Assembly (NCBI RefSeq): GCF_009856415.1
Contig: NZ_WMEZ01000004.1
Span: forward strand, 124,001 to 188,000
Length of the DNA: 64,000 bases
Reading direction: 5' to 3'
Origin: Halobacillus litoralis
GTDB lineage: Bacteria; Bacillota; Bacilli; Bacillales; Halobacillaceae
Shown here: in pieces, positions 26,964 to 35,727 of the stretch
How the letters are laid out: each line of letters begins with the position of its first letter
Position numbering within the stretch: position 1 is the stretch's first letter
Notes under the pieces: generated by a model
Databases searched by the model: none
Told to the model about the DNA's origin: nothing
The model's input: the letters and a program-made list of their open reading frames with translations, nothing else
Translations under genes and position numbers: made by a program

Positions 26964-27423
26964 CATTGTCTTCATGTTTAATTAATTCTTTTAATTCGTC
27001 GATGAAAACATTGATGTCCTTGAACTGACGATATACGGAAGCAAAACGAACATAAGCAACTTCATCAATGTCAGACAGACGCTGCATCACCATTTCACCG
27101 ATATCCTCACTCATGACTTCAGAAACGCCACGATTTCTTAATTCCTTTTCGATATCCATAGTCACTCGTTCCAGTTCCTCCACGGCCACCGGTCTCTTTT
27201 CACAAGCTCGAATCAATCCACGCATCAATTTTTCACGACTGAACTCTTCTCTTGTTCCTTCTTTTTTCACAACGATTAGCGGAACCTCTTCAATCCGTTC
27301 AAAAGTTGTGAACCTGAATTGGCATTGTTCACATTCTCTGCGTCGTCTGATCGCCTGCCCTTCTTCGATTGGCCTGGAATCAAGGACTTTTGTACTTTTA
27401 TAGTGGCAATTCGGGCACTTCAC
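26959..27423 (-). CDS. nrdR: Transcriptional repressor NrdR
   Basis: A 154-residue repressor of ribonucleotide reductase genes. It has an N-terminal zinc ribbon ([18 protein letters not shown] and [12 protein letters not shown]), then an ATP-cone (residues 49-139, [20 protein letters not shown]) that senses ATP/dATP. Starts with GTG at 27423. No NrdR target gene is in this window. Position before dnaB matches B. subtilis ytcG. Confidence 0.96.
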   Translation of the reverse strand: MKCPNCHYKSTKVLDSRPIEEGQAIRRRRECEQCQFRFTTFERIEEVPLIVVKKEGTREEFSREKLMRGLIRACEKRPVAVEELERVTMDIEKELRNRGVSEVMSEDIGEMVMQRLSDIDEVAYVRFASVYRQFKDINVFIDELKELIKHEDNE

Positions 27424-27461
27424 GTATGATCAACTCCACATCATCTTCTTTTCGGCAGTAC

Positions 27462-27836
27462 TCAGGAAGGATCCACCGTTGTGAACTGACTGTCCAATTT
27501 TTGATAAAACTGTACGATTAGATTCCGGCTGTACCCAAAATCAACCGGACCTCCTGAGTCCGTTGTGACAGAAAAGTCAACGGCTGTTCGAAAAGGGCGA
27601 ACCATAATGATTGTCACCACGATAAACGCGCGTCTATTCCCTTTATATTTGACGGTCAGCTCTCCACGTTCTTTAGAACTTGCTACAATTTCTGAAGGCG
27701 ACGGAAACAGCCCCTCAACAGCACGAAAGAGATCATCATGTTTTGCTTTATAATAGTGTGTGATAAGCGCAGAATCCTTATGCTCTTCACTCGTTTCGGA
27801 ATGTTTGCTGAAATACCTGGAAATAAATGCTTTCAC
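27462..27836 (-). CDS. Unrecognised 124-residue cytosolic protein
   Basis: A 124-residue protein with a GTG start behind AAGGGGTTAGG. A charged N-terminus (FSKHSETSEEHKDSALITHYYK) precedes a probable alpha-beta domain ending VDFGYSRNLIVQFYQKLDSQ. It has no signal peptide or membrane segment. It lies between speD and nrdR in the minus-strand run, 38 bases before nrdR. I do not recognise a family; similar proteins may be present at this place in related genera. Coding is supported by length, ribosome-binding site and codon pattern. Confidence 0.75.
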   Translation of the reverse strand: MKAFISRYFSKHSETSEEHKDSALITHYYKAKHDDLFRAVEGLFPSPSEIVASSKERGELTVKYKGNRRAFIVVTIIMVRPFRTAVDFSVTTDSGGPVDFGYSRNLIVQFYQKLDSQFTTVDPS

Positions 27837-28018
27837 TTACCTAACCCCTTCAATTCCATTCGACATAATCTCCCTTTATTTTAACATGACTTGTGAAAAT
27901 AAGAAATGATTATTGAAAGACCCTGGTTTCCAAATACTTCTCAACATACAGTCTCCAAGTTTACTACCGCTTCATTAAACCGCTCATTTATAAAAAAAAC
28001 AGATTATAGTTCTTAATG

Positions 28019-28060
28019 ATAAAAAGAAGCCACGCAGATTCCCCTGCGTGGCTTCTTTTT
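28019..28060 (-). terminator. speD terminator
   Basis: A strong 14-base stem, AAGAAGCCACGCAG / CTGCGTGGCTTCTT (28024-28057), with A and T runs on both sides. Confidence 0.9.
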
Positions 28061-28063
28061 CTA

Positions 28064-28441
28064 TTATAGAGCGCGAGACTGCTGTACTTCTACAGGTCCC
28101 ATTCCTCTTGGTACTTCAACCGTTTCATTTCTACCCGCTTCTAGAGCATCAACGATGTACTGAGCAGCGACATTTGGATCAATGCGATCTCCGCATGTAT
28201 AAACATCAATACTTGCATACCCATGCTCTGGAAAACTATGAATCGTCAAGTGAGATTCAGAAATGATGACTACTCCACTAACGCCGTGAGGGGCGAATTT
28301 ATGAAATGCGACTTCCCGCACTTCCGCACCAGCTTTAAGAGCAGCATCTACAAATACTTGTTCTATATACGACATATCGTTCAATTTTTCTTCATTACAA
28401 TTCCATAATTCAGCAATTACGTGTCTTCCCATTGTATCCAT
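28064..28441 (-). CDS. speD: S-adenosylmethionine decarboxylase proenzyme
   Basis: A 125-residue class 1B AdoMet decarboxylase. It supplies decarboxylated AdoMet for spermidine synthesis. The proenzyme cuts itself between Glu62 and Ser63 in [17 protein letters not shown], turning Ser63 into the pyruvoyl cofactor. I start at [13 protein letters not shown] (28441) with GGGGG upstream; the extension back to 28504 is leader. Matches B. subtilis SpeH (YtcF) next to gapB. The membrane-anchored aminopropyltransferase-like protein at 61212-62759 could use its product. Confidence 0.95.
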   Translation of the reverse strand: MDTMGRHVIAELWNCNEEKLNDMSYIEQVFVDAALKAGAEVREVAFHKFAPHGVSGVVIISESHLTIHSFPEHGYASIDVYTCGDRIDPNVAAQYIVDALEAGRNETVEVPRGMGPVEVQQSRAL

Positions 28442-28512
28442 ATTAAGGATCCCCCTTTGTACATTCACTTCAATACCTCTGAAATAACAGCCATGAACTA
28501 CCACGGGGGAAA

Positions 28513-28534
28513 GTTAGTCCTGAGAGGTCCTAAC
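28513..28534 (-). promoter_or_regulatory. Hairpin in the speD 5' leader
   Basis: GTTAG pairs with CTAAC around an inner CCT/AGG, about 70 bases upstream of the speD start and about 45 bases after the putative transcription start. Function unknown. Confidence 0.35.
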
Positions 28535-28581
28535 CCTTTGAGTAGACATGAATTTATATGAAATTCAGAAGTTCAAGAGAA

Positions 28582-28610
28582 AGTATATATGGTTTACCCC
28601 TAATTTGCAA
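28582..28610 (-). promoter_or_regulatory. Promoter of speD
   Basis: Minus-strand TTGCAA (28605-28610), 17 bases, TATACT (28582-28587), in the gap after gapB. Confidence 0.7.
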
Positions 28611-28686
28611 GAAATATTTTACTGGCTTCTGTATAACTCTTCTTGCTGCTCCCCGGGGGCTTGGATCCTAAAGGATTTGGAGTTGA

Positions 28687-29721
28687 TTATGACACGCGCG
28701 CCTCTTTTTCTTGTTTCATCATGTTACCGACATACTTGGCAAGATCTACGACCCGGCAGGAATATCCCCATTCATTATCATACCAAGCCAAGACTTTTAC
28801 TTTACGGTCATCGATGACTTGTGTAGATAACCCATCTATGATCGCTGAAGAAGAAGACGTCGTATAATCAATGGAAACGAGTGGCTCTTCACTGTATTCC
28901 AATATTCCTTTCATTCCACCTTTAGCCATTCTCTCAAAGGTTTCATTCACTTCGTCTGCCGTAACTTCCCTTTTTAAATCGACGACAAGATCAACAAGGG
29001 ATACATTTGGAGTCGGTACGCGCAAAGCCATACCATTCAGCTTTCCTTGAAGAGTAGGGATCACTTCCCCTAACGCTTTTGCTGCTCCTGTTGATGTCGG
29101 GATGATGGATTGAGTACACCCGCGGGCCCGTCGTAAGTCTTTATGTGGGTTATCTAAATTTTTCTGATCATTGGTAAAGGCATGGACTGTTGTCATCAAA
29201 CCATTCTCAATGCCAAATTCATCCTCCAACACTTTTACTACAGGGGCAAGACAGTTGGTTGTGCAGGAAGCATTTGAGATGACATCGTGACTCCCAGGCA
29301 TATATGTCTCTTCATTAACACCCATCACAATCGTCGCATCCACTTGTTTTCCAGGTGCTGTAATGATGACCTTTTTAGCTCCAGATTCTATATGGAGACC
29401 TGCTTCTTCTTTTGTTTTAAACTTGCCTGTTGCTTCAATGACAATATCGATATCCAGTTCGTCCCATGGCAGTTCCAATGGGTTCCTTGTTGAGCACAGC
29501 TTCACTTTTTTCCGATTGACGACTAAGTCCCCATCCACGACATTGACCTCTCCTTGAAAGCGGCCATGCACACTGTCGTATTTGATCATGTGAGCAATTG
29601 TTTCAGCTGGATAACTTGCATTAACGGCTACCAAATCCATAGATTCATCCGCCACAGCCTTTCTAAATACCATGCGACCAATTCTTCCCAAACCATTAAT
29701 AGCAATCTTTGTTTTCCCCAT
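28687..29721 (-). CDS. gapB: NADP-type glyceraldehyde-3-phosphate dehydrogenase GapB
   Basis: A 344-residue GAPDH. It has the Rossmann motif INGLGRIGRMVFR, the catalytic cysteine in SNASCTTNCLAPV and YDNEWGYSCRVVDL near the end. After beta-2 the sequence is VAVNASYPAET, lacking the Asp that fixes NAD in glycolytic GapA. That is typical of GapB, which works in gluconeogenesis with NADP. Gene order coaE-gapB-speD is that of B. subtilis. Two CcpN-type sites lie in its promoter, so glycolytic repression is expected. Confidence 0.95.
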   Translation of the reverse strand: MGKTKIAINGLGRIGRMVFRKAVADESMDLVAVNASYPAETIAHMIKYDSVHGRFQGEVNVVDGDLVVNRKKVKLCSTRNPLELPWDELDIDIVIEATGKFKTKEEAGLHIESGAKKVIITAPGKQVDATIVMGVNEETYMPGSHDVISNASCTTNCLAPVVKVLEDEFGIENGLMTTVHAFTNDQKNLDNPHKDLRRARGCTQSIIPTSTGAAKALGEVIPTLQGKLNGMALRVPTPNVSLVDLVVDLKREVTADEVNETFERMAKGGMKGILEYSEEPLVSIDYTTSSSSAIIDGLSTQVIDDRKVKVLAWYDNEWGYSCRVVDLAKYVGNMMKQEKEARVS

Positions 29722-29740
29722 GCTGTTCCAGCCCCCTATA

Positions 29741-29751
29741 TATGATATACT
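29741..29751 (+). promoter_or_regulatory. CcpN operator 1 of gapB
   Basis: TATGATATACT fits the CcpN consensus as I recall it (TRTGHYATAYW) at every position. It lies downstream of the -10, 20 bases before the gapB start codon on the minus strand. Confidence 0.65.
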
Positions 29752-29773
29752 TTTACTCTGTAATTCCTAGATT

Positions 29774-29784
29774 AGTATAACATA
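29774..29784 (-). promoter_or_regulatory. CcpN operator 2 overlapping the gapB -10
   Basis: On the minus strand TATGTTATACT also fits TRTGHYATAYW fully. Its last six bases (TATACT, 29774-29779) are the probable -10 box. Two sites facing each other, centres 33 bp apart, resemble the two-site arrangement at B. subtilis gapB. Confidence 0.7.
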
Positions 29785-29822
29785 TTGTAAGCGGTTTTAC
29801 ATACAGAACGAAAACTTTCCAC

Positions 29823-29854
29823 AAAAAATAACACGCCTGCCCAGACGTGTTATT
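29823..29854 (-). terminator. Terminator after coaE
   Basis: AATAACACG (29827-29835) pairs with CGTGTTATT (29846-29854), with TTTTTT following on the minus strand; it overlaps the coaE stop codon. Confidence 0.8.
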
Positions 29855-30452
29855 ATACGATGCCCCAACCGTGAAGTATGTCTTTTAATTGCTGTAAACT
29901 TCCCTCAACCGTTCCGGAATTATCAATGACCGCATCCGCTAATTCCGCTTTCTTTTTCACCGGAATCTGCGCATGGATCCGCTCTTCAGCATCCTCTCGT
30001 TCCGACTGATCCCTTTCCATCAATCGCTCCAATTGTGTTTTTTCATCCACATACACAACAAGGATCTTTTCTACGTAATCGGTTAAGTTGCTTTCAAACA
30101 GCAAGGGAATATCCAGGACGACCGCTTGATATTGTTTCTGCTTATACTGCTCGCGCCGCCGAATCATCTCTTCCCTTACTTTAGGGTGGACAATACTATT
30201 CAATTGTTTTCGCTTGGCTTCGTCAGCAAAGACGATTTTGCCGAGCTTTTTCCGATCCAGACCCCCACCTTCTTCAAGCACCTGTTCTCCAAAGGTTTCT
30301 ACTATTTCTTGATACGCAGGCTCTCCGGGCTGGACGACATCCCTTGAAATTTGATCCGCATCGATAACTGGAATATTCATGTCCTTGAACATATCCGCTA
30401 CGGTACTTTTTCCACTTGCAATACTTCCTGTTAATCCGATGACTATAGTCAT
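29853..30452 (-). CDS. coaE: Dephospho-CoA kinase
   Basis: A 199-residue kinase for the last step of coenzyme A synthesis. P-loop GLTGSIASGKST at residues 6-17, DADQISRDVVQPG, and the lid region RLMERDQSEREDAEERIHAQ are clear. Last gene of the polA-mutM-ytaF-coaE run, 12 bases after ytaF. Confidence 0.96.
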   Translation of the reverse strand: MTIVIGLTGSIASGKSTVADMFKDMNIPVIDADQISRDVVQPGEPAYQEIVETFGEQVLEEGGGLDRKKLGKIVFADEAKRKQLNSIVHPKVREEMIRRREQYKQKQYQAVVLDIPLLFESNLTDYVEKILVVYVDEKTQLERLMERDQSEREDAEERIHAQIPVKKKAELADAVIDNSGTVEGSLQQLKDILHGWGIV

Positions 30453-30464
30453 CCTGACACCTCC

Positions 30465-31067
30465 TTAAGACAACTTGATCAACCCGATGATGATAAGTAA
30501 CACTCCAGGTAAAATGGACAAACTTTCTGCTTTATCACTAAGCTTTGAGCCACTCAAAATTCCACACCCAAGCATGCAAAAAGTGGCCACGGTAATCATA
30601 ATCGCTGTAAATAAGATCGGAATTCCGATAAGGGCACCGCTGATTCCAGCTCCAATGGTATCAAGGGAAAGTGCGGCTCCAAGCAGCCATACCTCTTTCC
30701 CTCGTATGCCACCGGAGTGGTCCACATCAGCGGCTAGAGGATCGTTCAGTACTTTTGCTGGATTAAGCCATGGCTCCTTCTTTTCTTCACTATCCTTCTC
30801 TTTCTTAAAGAATTGCCATAAAAAATAGATACCGATTCCGATTAACGCAAGTGCCCCGACGCGTTCGGCGTCTTCTGCGGCTACAACCGCTGCTAATAAT
30901 TGCCCAAAATAAGAAGACAACAGAAACATACACCCAGAGACACCAGCAATTAAAAAGACGCCTCTTAAAGTAAGGCCGACCTTCTTCAAACCTAATACGC
31001 AGCCGATTCCAAAGCTATCGATGCTGACTGCTGTAACGAACAAGAAAATGAACATGCCAATCCCCAT
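30465..31067 (-). CDS. ytaF: Sporulation membrane protein YtaF (MntP-like)
   Basis: About 200 residues with six predicted membrane helices. An internal duplication of the MntP/YtaF type is visible: TAVSIDSFGIGCVLGLKK in the first half and GAALSLDTIGAGISGALIG in the second, each with a buried Asp. Related MntP proteins export Mn. The charged central loop (KKEKDSEEKKEPWLNPAKV) separates the halves. Start at 31067 is a choice among nearby ATGs behind AAGGTG. Position between mutM and coaE equals B. subtilis ytaF. Confidence 0.9.
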   Translation of the reverse strand: MGIGMFIFLFVTAVSIDSFGIGCVLGLKKVGLTLRGVFLIAGVSGCMFLLSSYFGQLLAAVVAAEDAERVGALALIGIGIYFLWQFFKKEKDSEEKKEPWLNPAKVLNDPLAADVDHSGGIRGKEVWLLGAALSLDTIGAGISGALIGIPILFTAIMITVATFCMLGCGILSGSKLSDKAESLSILPGVLLIIIGLIKLS

Positions 31068-31114
31068 GCATCCCACACCTTCATATCTTAAGCTGTGGGA
31101 TAGTATATGGAGGT

Positions 31115-31954
31115 TTACCTAGTAGTGTGTAAAGGCTGACACTTAGGACAGATATGAGTCCCTCTTCCACTAACTTTCATCTTCGTAATCGGAGTTCCAC
31201 ATTCAACGCACGCTGAGTCCTGTTTTCCATACACTCGGAGCTTCTGCTGAAACATACCGATTTCTCCCTGGCTGTTCAAATAAGAGCGAATCGTTGTCCC
31301 CCCTTGTTCTATAGCCTCAAGAATAACAGAAATACTTGCTTCCCTGATCTTTTCAACTTCAGCTTTTGTCAATGTGTTCGCAATTCGTTCAGGATGAATG
31401 CCTGCCCTGAAGAGGGCTTCGTCTACATAGATATTTCCTAACCCAGCCACGATCGACTGATCAAGCAGGACAGCTTTCATATTCCTAGACGTTTTCTTTA
31501 ACTTCTCATAGAAATAATCCACAGTGAAAGCTTCATTGAACGGATCAGGTCCCAACTGGATAAGTGGTTTATTTTCAGACTCCATTCCTTTTGGAAATGC
31601 ATGCATCGTCCCAAATTTACGTACATCGTTGTATCGGAGTTCTGTTCCATCAGTAAAATGAAAAATCACGTGGGTATGCTTGGGCTTTTCAGTCGCACCC
31701 TCATAAACACCAAACTTTCCTTCCATGCGCAAATGAGAGACGAGTGCAATGTCATCCATATGGAAGATTAAAAATTTCCCTTTACGATCGATGTCTTGAA
31801 TGGTCTGTCCCACCAATAACTGCTCAAACTCTTTAGGATCTTGAGGTTGTTTAATGATATTCCCCCAAAACACGGACACCTTTTCAATCTCTTTTCCTAA
31901 AGCGAGATGTTTCAATGTTTTTCTGACTGTTTCTACTTCAGGTAACTCTGGCAT
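31115..31954 (-). CDS. mutM: Formamidopyrimidine-DNA glycosylase
   Basis: A 279-residue Fpg that removes 8-oxoguanine and formamidopyrimidines. N-terminal PELPEVETVRK supplies the catalytic Pro2 and Glu3. The helix-two-turn-helix region reads QSIVAGLGNIYVDEALFRAGIHP. The C-terminal zinc finger is CVECGTPITKMKVSGRGTHICPKC. It follows polA by 15 bases, the standard Bacillus arrangement. Confidence 0.97.
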   Translation of the reverse strand: MPELPEVETVRKTLKHLALGKEIEKVSVFWGNIIKQPQDPKEFEQLLVGQTIQDIDRKGKFLIFHMDDIALVSHLRMEGKFGVYEGATEKPKHTHVIFHFTDGTELRYNDVRKFGTMHAFPKGMESENKPLIQLGPDPFNEAFTVDYFYEKLKKTSRNMKAVLLDQSIVAGLGNIYVDEALFRAGIHPERIANTLTKAEVEKIREASISVILEAIEQGGTTIRSYLNSQGEIGMFQQKLRVYGKQDSACVECGTPITKMKVSGRGTHICPKCQPLHTTR

Positions 31955-31969
31955 TGTTTCATTCTCCTC

Positions 31970-34609
31970 TTACTTTGCATCATACCATGTGTCCCCGTAC
32001 GAAGAATCGACTTTTAGAGGAACATCTAAATCTACGGTATTTTCCATGACGGATGATACAATCTCTTCTAATTGCTTTACTTCTTCTTTTGGTGCTTCGA
32101 TGATCAATTCGTCATGCACTTGCAGCAAGACTTTGGCTTGCATTTTCTCTTCTTGAAGTCTTTCTTCAAGGTCGATCATCGCTTTTTTAATAATATCTGC
32201 TGCACTTCCCTGAATCGGTGTGTTCATCGCCGTCCGCTCGGCAAAGCTGCGCTTATTAAAATTCCGGCTCTTGATATCAGGAAGGTATCGTCTACGGTTC
32301 ATGAATGTTGATACATACCCTGTTTCTTTCGCTTCCCTTACGGTCTCATCCATATAAGACTTGACTCCTGGGTAGCTTTCAAAATATTTATCAATAAATG
32401 CTTGCGCTTCTTTCCGAGTAATACCAAGGCTTTGGGACAGGCCATAGTCACTAATTCCGTAAACGATCCCAAAGTTTACCGCCTTCGCCTGTCTTCTCAT
32501 TTCACTTGTGACGTCGGCCCTCGATACACCGAAAACTTCACTTGCTGTTTGGGTGTGGATATCTTCCCCATCTTTAAACGCCTGCATAAGCTTTTCATCC
32601 TGAGCAATATGAGCAAGGACACGAAGTTCAATTTGAGAATAGTCACTCGCAAACATGACCCATTCTTTTTGGGAAGGGATAAAGGCCTGTCTTATTTTCC
32701 GCCCTTCTTCAAGGCGAATTGGGATGTTTTGCAAGTTAGGATCCGTTGAACTTAATCGACCAGTTTGTGTTAGAGCCTGGTTAAAGCGTGTATGAATTTT
32801 CCCTGTCTCTTCATGAACGACTTTAAGGAGACCTTCAATGTAAGTCGATTTCAGCTTTCGGAGCTGACGGTTAAGTAGGATTTTCGGAATGATCTCATGT
32901 TGATCCTCCAATTGCTCTAAAACATCCGCAGAAGTGGAGTAACCCGTCTTCGTCTTTTTAATCACAGGAAGCTCCAGCTTTTCAAATAAAATCGGCCCTA
33001 GTTGTTTTGGCGAATTTAGGTTGAAGCTTTCTCCTGCAAGTTCATAGATTTCCTGTTCAACCTTATTCAACCGTTCTTCTAGTTCTTCTCCCATATTCTC
33101 TAACCTCTCGACGTCGACACAAACCCCGCGATGCTCCATCCGGCCAAGAATCAGCGCTAACGGCATTTCAAGTTCTCTGAACAATTGATATTGTTCATTT
33201 TCTTTCAATTTCTTCTCCATATCCTCTTTCATGTCATAAAGGAGAGAGGCTTTCCTTCCAATATGTTCATGAAACTCTTCATCATTGTCTGGACGTTTCA
33301 TTTTTGCGCCTTTTCCATACACTTCTTCATCATATTTGACGGCTGTTTCACCTAAACGGTGGCCTATCGCAGGAATATCATGGTTATTTTCAGCAGGGTT
33401 AATCAAATAAGAAGCGAGCAATAGATCAAACGTGATTCCTTTCATTTCAATACCGTGACGTAAAAGAGCGACACACGTACGCTTCGCATCGAAAACCCAT
33501 TTTTCATTCTCTGAGCTTTCCGCCCACGTTTGAAACGCATCCGAATTTTTGGCATCTTCCATGGACACGACGAACTTTCTTTGATCATTTACAATAGCAA
33601 TACCTTCCACTGGTGCTGTATGGTAATTGTCGTAAAGCATTTCAACTACCACTGACTCTTTGCCAGTGAAAAGATCTGATCGAATATCCTTCACCACTTC
33701 TACATCGATCTCAGGAAGATCATGAGCCTCTTCAGATTCTGCACCGCCTTCTTGGACACGGGACAACAGCGATTGGAAACCTAGGTCTTTAAAAAACTCA
33801 CTCACTTTTTGGGATTGATAACCAGAATAACCGATATCAGAAATACTGATTTCAATCGGCGCCGCTCGCTCGATCGTCACAAGCTGCTGACTCATCAACG
33901 CCTCTTCCTTATTCGTCTCCAGTTTTTCTTTCAACTTCTTACCGCTCACATCATTTAAATTTTCATAAAGGTTTTCAAGCGTATCAAATTGCTTCAACAA
34001 TTTCACCGCCGTTTTCTCGCCGACCCCGGGCACACCTGGAATATTATCAGAACTATCTCCCATGAGCGCCTTCAGGTCAATGATCTGATCAGGTCGGACT
34101 TCCATCTTTTCCATGAGGAAAGAAGGGGTGTATGTATCCACGTTGGTAATCCCTTTTTTCGTCAGGCTCACAGTAATTTGCTCATTCACAAGTTGAAGGA
34201 GATCCTTGTCTCCTGAAATCACTTTCACTTCTAAGCCTTTTTCACCCGCCTGAGTAGCAAGTGTGCCAATGATATCGTCCGCTTCGTAATTTTCAAGCTG
34301 ATAATAATTGACTTCAAAAGAATCCAGGAGCTCTTTGAGCACAGGGAACTGTTCAGATAGTTCAGACGGAGTTTTCTGCCGACCACCCTTATAATCCTCA
34401 TATGTTTTATGACGGAACGTCGTTTTACCAGCATCAAATGCAACGAGCAGACGATCCGGTTGATCTTCTTCAAGAATTTTCAACAACATGGTTGTAAAAC
34501 CATACACCGCGTTCGTGTACACCCCTTTGTCATTATTCAACAGGGGCAGTGCAAAGAATGCCCGGTACGCAATACTGTTCCCATCAATTAATACCACTTT
34601 CTCAGCCAT
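31970..34609 (-). CDS. polA: DNA polymerase I
   Basis: An 879-residue family-A polymerase. It has an N-terminal 5'-3' exonuclease (GNSIAYRAFFALPLL, LKALMGDSSDNIPGVPGVGEKT) and a middle 3'-5' exonuclease-like domain. The C-terminal polymerase carries motif A DYSQIELRVLAHIA, motif B RRQAKAVNFGIVYG and motif C VHDELIIEAP. The middle domain lacks the DxE metal ligands (it reads VVVEMLYDNYH where the motif is expected), so it should be inactive for proofreading, as known for Bacillus Pol I. First gene before mutM-ytaF-coaE. Confidence 0.97.
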   Translation of the reverse strand: MAEKVVLIDGNSIAYRAFFALPLLNNDKGVYTNAVYGFTTMLLKILEEDQPDRLLVAFDAGKTTFRHKTYEDYKGGRQKTPSELSEQFPVLKELLDSFEVNYYQLENYEADDIIGTLATQAGEKGLEVKVISGDKDLLQLVNEQITVSLTKKGITNVDTYTPSFLMEKMEVRPDQIIDLKALMGDSSDNIPGVPGVGEKTAVKLLKQFDTLENLYENLNDVSGKKLKEKLETNKEEALMSQQLVTIERAAPIEISISDIGYSGYQSQKVSEFFKDLGFQSLLSRVQEGGAESEEAHDLPEIDVEVVKDIRSDLFTGKESVVVEMLYDNYHTAPVEGIAIVNDQRKFVVSMEDAKNSDAFQTWAESSENEKWVFDAKRTCVALLRHGIEMKGITFDLLLASYLINPAENNHDIPAIGHRLGETAVKYDEEVYGKGAKMKRPDNDEEFHEHIGRKASLLYDMKEDMEKKLKENEQYQLFRELEMPLALILGRMEHRGVCVDVERLENMGEELEERLNKVEQEIYELAGESFNLNSPKQLGPILFEKLELPVIKKTKTGYSTSADVLEQLEDQHEIIPKILLNRQLRKLKSTYIEGLLKVVHEETGKIHTRFNQALTQTGRLSSTDPNLQNIPIRLEEGRKIRQAFIPSQKEWVMFASDYSQIELRVLAHIAQDEKLMQAFKDGEDIHTQTASEVFGVSRADVTSEMRRQAKAVNFGIVYGISDYGLSQSLGITRKEAQAFIDKYFESYPGVKSYMDETVREAKETGYVSTFMNRRRYLPDIKSRNFNKRSFAERTAMNTPIQGSAADIIKKAMIDLEERLQEEKMQAKVLLQVHDELIIEAPKEEVKQLEEIVSSVMENTVDLDVPLKVDSSYGDTWYDAK

Positions 34610-34734
34610 TGGCTCACTCCTCGTTATAGAAGATACTCATAGAAGAATCTTCATCTGTTTCTTTTCCTTAGTCTTCGTTCGTTTAATGAATCAATGTATG
34701 CTTGTTCAATCGAATCTGAGGTTTCAACGCTCGA

Positions 34735-34790
34735 TAAAAAACGCCTTTTTCATCATTCTACCATGTTTACAGTAGAGAGGAAAAAGGCGC
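34735..34790 (-). terminator. Terminator after hflC
   Basis: CGCCTTTTTC (34742-34751) pairs with GAAAAAGGCG (34780-34789) around a 28-base loop, followed by TTTTTT on the minus strand. Confidence 0.75.
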
Positions 34791-34800
34791 GCCTGATCGA

Positions 34801-35727
34801 TTATTCGAAATACCCTAAAAGCAATTCAGCATAAGGAGAATCCTGAGGGAGAATAATGGTCGTCTCTCCATCAATCGTTTTCTTATACGATTCTAATGTA
34901 CGATAAAGTTGGTAGAACTCCGGATCTTGAGAAAAGGCACTGTTGTAAATCTGGGCGGCTTCCTGTTCTCCTTCTGCCCGGATTTTTTCAGCATTTGCTC
35001 GAGCTGTGGACAGCATTTCCTGTACTTCTCGATCCACTTCTGCACGAATTCTACTCTTATCCGCTTCCCCTTCTGACAAATACTGTTGAGCAATTTTTTC
35101 ACGGTCTGTAATCATTTGATTAAATACGGCTTCTTCATTCGCTTCCGGTAGGTCAGAACGCTTAATTCGCACGTCATCTACAACGATACCGTAATTGTCT
35201 CTTTGTAAGTATTCGTTCACTTTGGCCGTAATTTCTTCATTCAATACTCCTCTGGAACTCTCTTCTTCATTAATAATCTCAGAGAAATTCATCTTCCCTA
35301 ATTCAGATCGAACAATGGAGAAGATAAACTCTCCCATTCTCGCTTCTGCATTCAGTTCAGTACGGGCGTTAGCAATCATATTTTCTGGGTCAGTGATGCT
35401 CCATATCGCATAATTATCGATAATCATCCGCTTTTTATCCAGTGTAGTGATCTCTTTTTCATCTACATCGTAGACCATTTTCTTTTTAGAGAGGGTGGAC
35501 ACTTCTTGTACTAATGGAATTTTGAACTTAAGACCCGGTTCTTCATGAATCTTAACGACATCTCCAAACTGACGGACCACTTTATACTCTCCCTCTTTAG
35601 CAATCACAATTGAATTTATACCTATAAGAAGGATTCCTATAATAACAAGCAATGTGACCCCGGCTTTCACATACTTTTTGAGGTCCTTCTTTTGTTTTTC
35701 GTTTTCATTGAAGATTTCTTCACTCAT
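34801..35727 (-). CDS. hflC: HflC-like prohibitin-family membrane protein
   Basis: 308 residues. One N-terminal transmembrane helix (about 19-42) precedes an SPFH/band-7 domain (GEYKVVRQFGDVVKIHEEPGLKFKIPLVQEV) and a C-terminal Ala/Glu-rich coiled coil (SRIRAEVDREVQEMLSTARA). HflC pairs with HflK to form a large cage around the FtsH protease at the membrane. The start codon overlaps the hflK stop (ATGA), indicating translational coupling. B. subtilis lacks this pair at the polA-phoR junction, so the two genes are an insertion relative to that genome. Confidence 0.9.
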   Translation of the reverse strand: MSEEIFNENEKQKKDLKKYVKAGVTLLVIIGILLIGINSIVIAKEGEYKVVRQFGDVVKIHEEPGLKFKIPLVQEVSTLSKKKMVYDVDEKEITTLDKKRMIIDNYAIWSITDPENMIANARTELNAEARMGEFIFSIVRSELGKMNFSEIINEEESSRGVLNEEITAKVNEYLQRDNYGIVVDDVRIKRSDLPEANEEAVFNQMITDREKIAQQYLSEGEADKSRIRAEVDREVQEMLSTARANAEKIRAEGEQEAAQIYNSAFSQDPEFYQLYRTLESYKKTIDGETTIILPQDSPYAELLLGYFE

